Below are positions 41,171-43,102 of a DNA stretch of 43,102 bases, piece by piece. Where the stretch lies: the NCBI RefSeq assembly GCF_902499175.1, contig NZ_CABVQC010000077.1, positions 1 to 43,102 on the forward strand. The letters are read 5' to 3'. A program made the position numbers and the translations under genes. The notes beneath the pieces are model-generated. The model was not told the origin of the DNA, made no database searches, and saw only the letters and a list, made by a program, of their open reading frames with translations. Position 1 is the first letter of the stretch. Each line of letters starts with the position of its first letter. The stretch comes from Burkholderia aenigmatica. Its GTDB lineage: Bacteria; Pseudomonadota; Gammaproteobacteria; Burkholderiales; Burkholderiaceae.

Positions 41171-42577
41171 ATGAATGCCACATCAGGTCAAGGTCGACGA
41201 CGATTTCTGATGCAAGGAACCGCCGTGCTGGGCAGCGGGTTGCTCTCCGCGTGCGGCGGCGACTCGATCGATTCCTCTGCGCGGTTTGCCGATGGATTCG
41301 TCTGGGGGGTTGCGACAGCAGCGCCGCAGATTGAAAGTCGTGACGGCCGCGGGCCAAGCATTTGGGACGCGTTTGCTGATACCCCCGGTAAGGTCTCTGA
41401 CGGTTCCACAAACGCACGCAACATCGAATTCGACACGCGCTATCCGGGCGATCTGGCGCTGCTCGGTGGCGCTGGTCTGCAAGCGTTCCGGTTTTCCACC
41501 GCGTGGCCGCGTATCCAGCCGGACGCCTCGGGCAAGATCAATGAAGCAGGATTGGCGCTATACGACCGCATGGTAGATGCCATGCTTGCGAACAACTTGA
41601 CGCCCTATCTGACCCTGTTCCATTGGGATATCCCGACATGGGCCGGGGATTTCCGCGACCGCGACATTGCCTATCGTCTGGCCGACTACGCGGATATCGT
41701 TTCGCGCCGCCTCGGCGATCGTGTCAAAAACTGGATGATGCTCAACGAGCCGAACGGCGTTGCGCTGGCCGGATACAGTGCAGGCATGATGCCGCCATAT
41801 GCTGCGTCGCCCGCAGCGATGTTTGCCGCCGTCCACCACCAGAATCTGGCTCAGGCCCTGATGTTTGACGCAGTGCGAGCAAACGTAAAGGGGCCTGCGC
41901 AAATTGGCACCACGATCAGCGGTCGACCTGTGCATGGGGCAACAAGCGATCCGAAGGACCAGGCTGCTGCTGCGCAGTTCGACATGATCTGGCATCGAGT
42001 GTTTCTCGATCCGCTGTATGGCAAAGGCTACCCCGCGCCATTGCAACAGGCATTCGCATCGCTCGTCAAACCGGGCGACATGGAGAAGATCGCGGCCAAG
42101 CCGGATTTCCTCGGTGTGCAGTACTACAACTGCTTCTTCGTGAAGGATGACGGAAAAGGCGGTTTCACGATGACCGCATCGCCCGCGGGTGAGCCGCAGA
42201 CGCAAGCGTACCCGGTCGAGCCCTATGGCATGTCGGAAATGTTGCTGCGCGTGCACCGCGATTACAACGCACCCGACATCTACATCACCGAAACCGGCTT
42301 TGCGATCAAAGATCCGGCGCCGGTTGGGGGCTTCGTTGAGGATGCGCCTCGTATCGAATATCTCAAGAGCTACCTGAACGCCGCTCACGATGCCTATAAG
42401 CAGGGTGTCAAGTTGCGTGGGGTGTTCTGCTGGTCGGCATTCGACAACTGGGAGTGGGGCAGCGGCTTCTCGAAAAAGTTTGGCCTGATTGACGTCAATC
42501 CGGTCACGCAAGTGCGTACGCCGAAACGCAGCCTTGCCTACTACTCGCGATGTATCGCCAGCAATGCGGTCGCTTGA
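41171..42577 (+). CDS. glycoside hydrolase family 1 beta-glucosidase, exported lipoprotein
   Basis: 468-aa GH1 enzyme hydrolysing beta-glucosides or related aryl glycosides with retention. Acid/base Glu is E193 in MLNEPNG; the nucleophile is E374 in YITETGF. DGFVWGVATAAPQIES is the GH1 N-terminal signature and FCWSAFDNWEW the conserved C-terminal aglycone site. Unusually, it carries a signal with RRRFLMQG (Tat-like) and a lipobox LLSAC (C28), so it should be a membrane-anchored lipoprotein, whereas most GH1 enzymes are cytoplasmic. ACAGGAA lies just before the ATG. Neighbours give no sugar-transport context. Confidence 0.92.
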   Translation: MNATSGQGRRRFLMQGTAVLGSGLLSACGGDSIDSSARFADGFVWGVATAAPQIESRDGRGPSIWDAFADTPGKVSDGSTNARNIEFDTRYPGDLALLGGAGLQAFRFSTAWPRIQPDASGKINEAGLALYDRMVDAMLANNLTPYLTLFHWDIPTWAGDFRDRDIAYRLADYADIVSRRLGDRVKNWMMLNEPNGVALAGYSAGMMPPYAASPAAMFAAVHHQNLAQALMFDAVRANVKGPAQIGTTISGRPVHGATSDPKDQAAAAQFDMIWHRVFLDPLYGKGYPAPLQQAFASLVKPGDMEKIAAKPDFLGVQYYNCFFVKDDGKGGFTMTASPAGEPQTQAYPVEPYGMSEMLLRVHRDYNAPDIYITETGFAIKDPAPVGGFVEDAPRIEYLKSYLNAAHDAYKQGVKLRGVFCWSAFDNWEWGSGFSKKFGLIDVNPVTQVRTPKRSLAYYSRCIASNAVA

Positions 42578-42941
42578 CGTTGGCTATCTAAAGTAAATCG
42601 AGTTGCTCGGCAACTGCTGTCTGAGACATGCATTTCCAGACCACAATCGGTCGGGAAACGTTGCGGACTGCTGATTGCCGTTCAATGCGATCTAGTCGTC
42701 AACTGGACGACGGCGGCCTCCTTTTTTGCCCTGGCCTGAACTCGGAAATCAGGGGGTGCGGGGTGTGGCTGCCGTCGGAGCATGACGGATCCGGGCAGCC
42801 GCCGTTCCCCCGTGTATCCGCTGGGCGGCTTGGCCACGCGGCTCGGCATGTAGCGACACGATCTGATCAAACAAGCGTATTCGAGCGGCTGAGCCTTTCA
42901 GAATTCCACATTCCATCGTTATACCCAAACTCGGAACTGCC
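42578..42941. other. 364-bp intergenic stretch
   Basis: Contains a weak hairpin GTCGTC / GACGAC (42695-42711) followed 11 nt later by TTTTTT (42723-42728), which may terminate the beta-glucosidase transcript. No gene was seen. Confidence 0.4.
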
Positions 42942-43102
42942 ATGTCTTTTCATTACTGGATGCGTGCCACGCTGGTGGTCGCGCTCGGATCGCTCGTCGC
43001 GCTGATCGTCACCGCGTGCGGATCGTCGTCGTCGATGCAGGCGAGCGGCCAGCAGCAGATTCGCCACGTGTTCGTGATCACGCTCGAAAACGAGAACTAC
43101 GC
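42942..43102 (+). CDS. start of a phosphoesterase-family lipoprotein (partial, runs off window)
   Basis: The ATG at 42942 gives a basic-hydrophobic signal (MRATLVVALGSLVALIVTAC) with a lipobox VTAC-G, a serine-rich linker, then RHVFVITLENENY, the opening strand and metal-ligand ENEN motif of the phosphoesterase/acid phosphatase AcpA-phospholipase C superfamily. Only 53 complete codons are in the window. The type of phosphoesterase cannot be decided. Confidence 0.75.
   Translation, partial: MSFHYWMRATLVVALGSLVALIVTACGSSSSMQASGQQQIRHVFVITLENENY

Overview
The window looks like a replicon of a Burkholderia (probably Burkholderia cepacia complex) species. From about 12.7 kb onward the DNA has very GC-rich coding with strong G/C third positions, Burkholderia-type porins, divergent LysR/AraC regulators and a pobA-pcaIJBDCK protocatechuate cluster. 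The assignment is an inference from gene content; no rRNA, tRNA or CRISPR array was seen.

Region 1 (1-9978) is an accessory defence-type island with visibly lower GC. On the minus strand lies a damaged Gabija-like pair: an OLD-family ATPase/TOPRIM nuclease overlapping a UvrD-like helicase by 4 nt. The nuclease has lost its Walker A end where a 1.24-kb IS3-family element sits. One IS end is present as three tandem 50-bp copies, and there is no matching target duplication. Directly beyond the IS is a tightly coupled plus-strand operon: a radical SAM enzyme, a 135-aa protein of unknown function, and a 1344-aa protein with a PD-(D/E)xK-like N-terminus, a STAND/NACHT NTPase and a long C-terminal region. 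This trio is the best candidate in the window for an undescribed antiviral system.

Region 2 (about 10.0-13.7 kb) is a graveyard of fragments: an M24-peptidase/formaldehyde-dehydrogenase chimeric pseudogene, a frameshifted IS110-type transposase, an orphan MazE/AbrB-type antitoxin with a palindromic operator but no toxin, and back-to-back remnants of a cytochrome b561 gene and an aldehyde dehydrogenase gene.

Region 3 (13.7-30.1 kb) is core-like. It has a minus-strand catabolic operon (DAD-like cupin, MFS, zinc alcohol dehydrogenase, SDR, then a porin) facing an AraC regulator; a GMC oxidoreductase with a second AraC regulator; a divergent LysE/ArgO exporter and LysG/ArgP regulator; an FNR-type regulator next to a universal stress protein; an EpsC-type serine acetyltransferase; and a folE-folM-like pterin pair.

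Region 4 (30.1-38.3 kb) is the 4-hydroxybenzoate/protocatechuate branch: a LysR regulator divergent from pobA, then pcaI, pcaJ, pcaB, pcaD, pcaC and pcaK. A near-perfect 34-bp palindrome precedes pcaI, and tandem 49-bp hairpin repeats precede pcaK. PobA makes protocatechuate and PcaB, PcaC, PcaD and PcaIJ take its ring-cleavage product to 3-oxoadipyl-CoA. The ring-cleaving dioxygenase (pcaGH) and the thiolase (pcaF) are not in the window.

Region 5 (38.4-43.1 kb) has a small hypothetical, an RhtB-type exporter, a TetR regulator facing a truncated lipoprotein gene, a lipoprotein-type GH1 beta-glucosidase, and the first 161 bp of a phosphoesterase-family lipoprotein gene that runs off the end.
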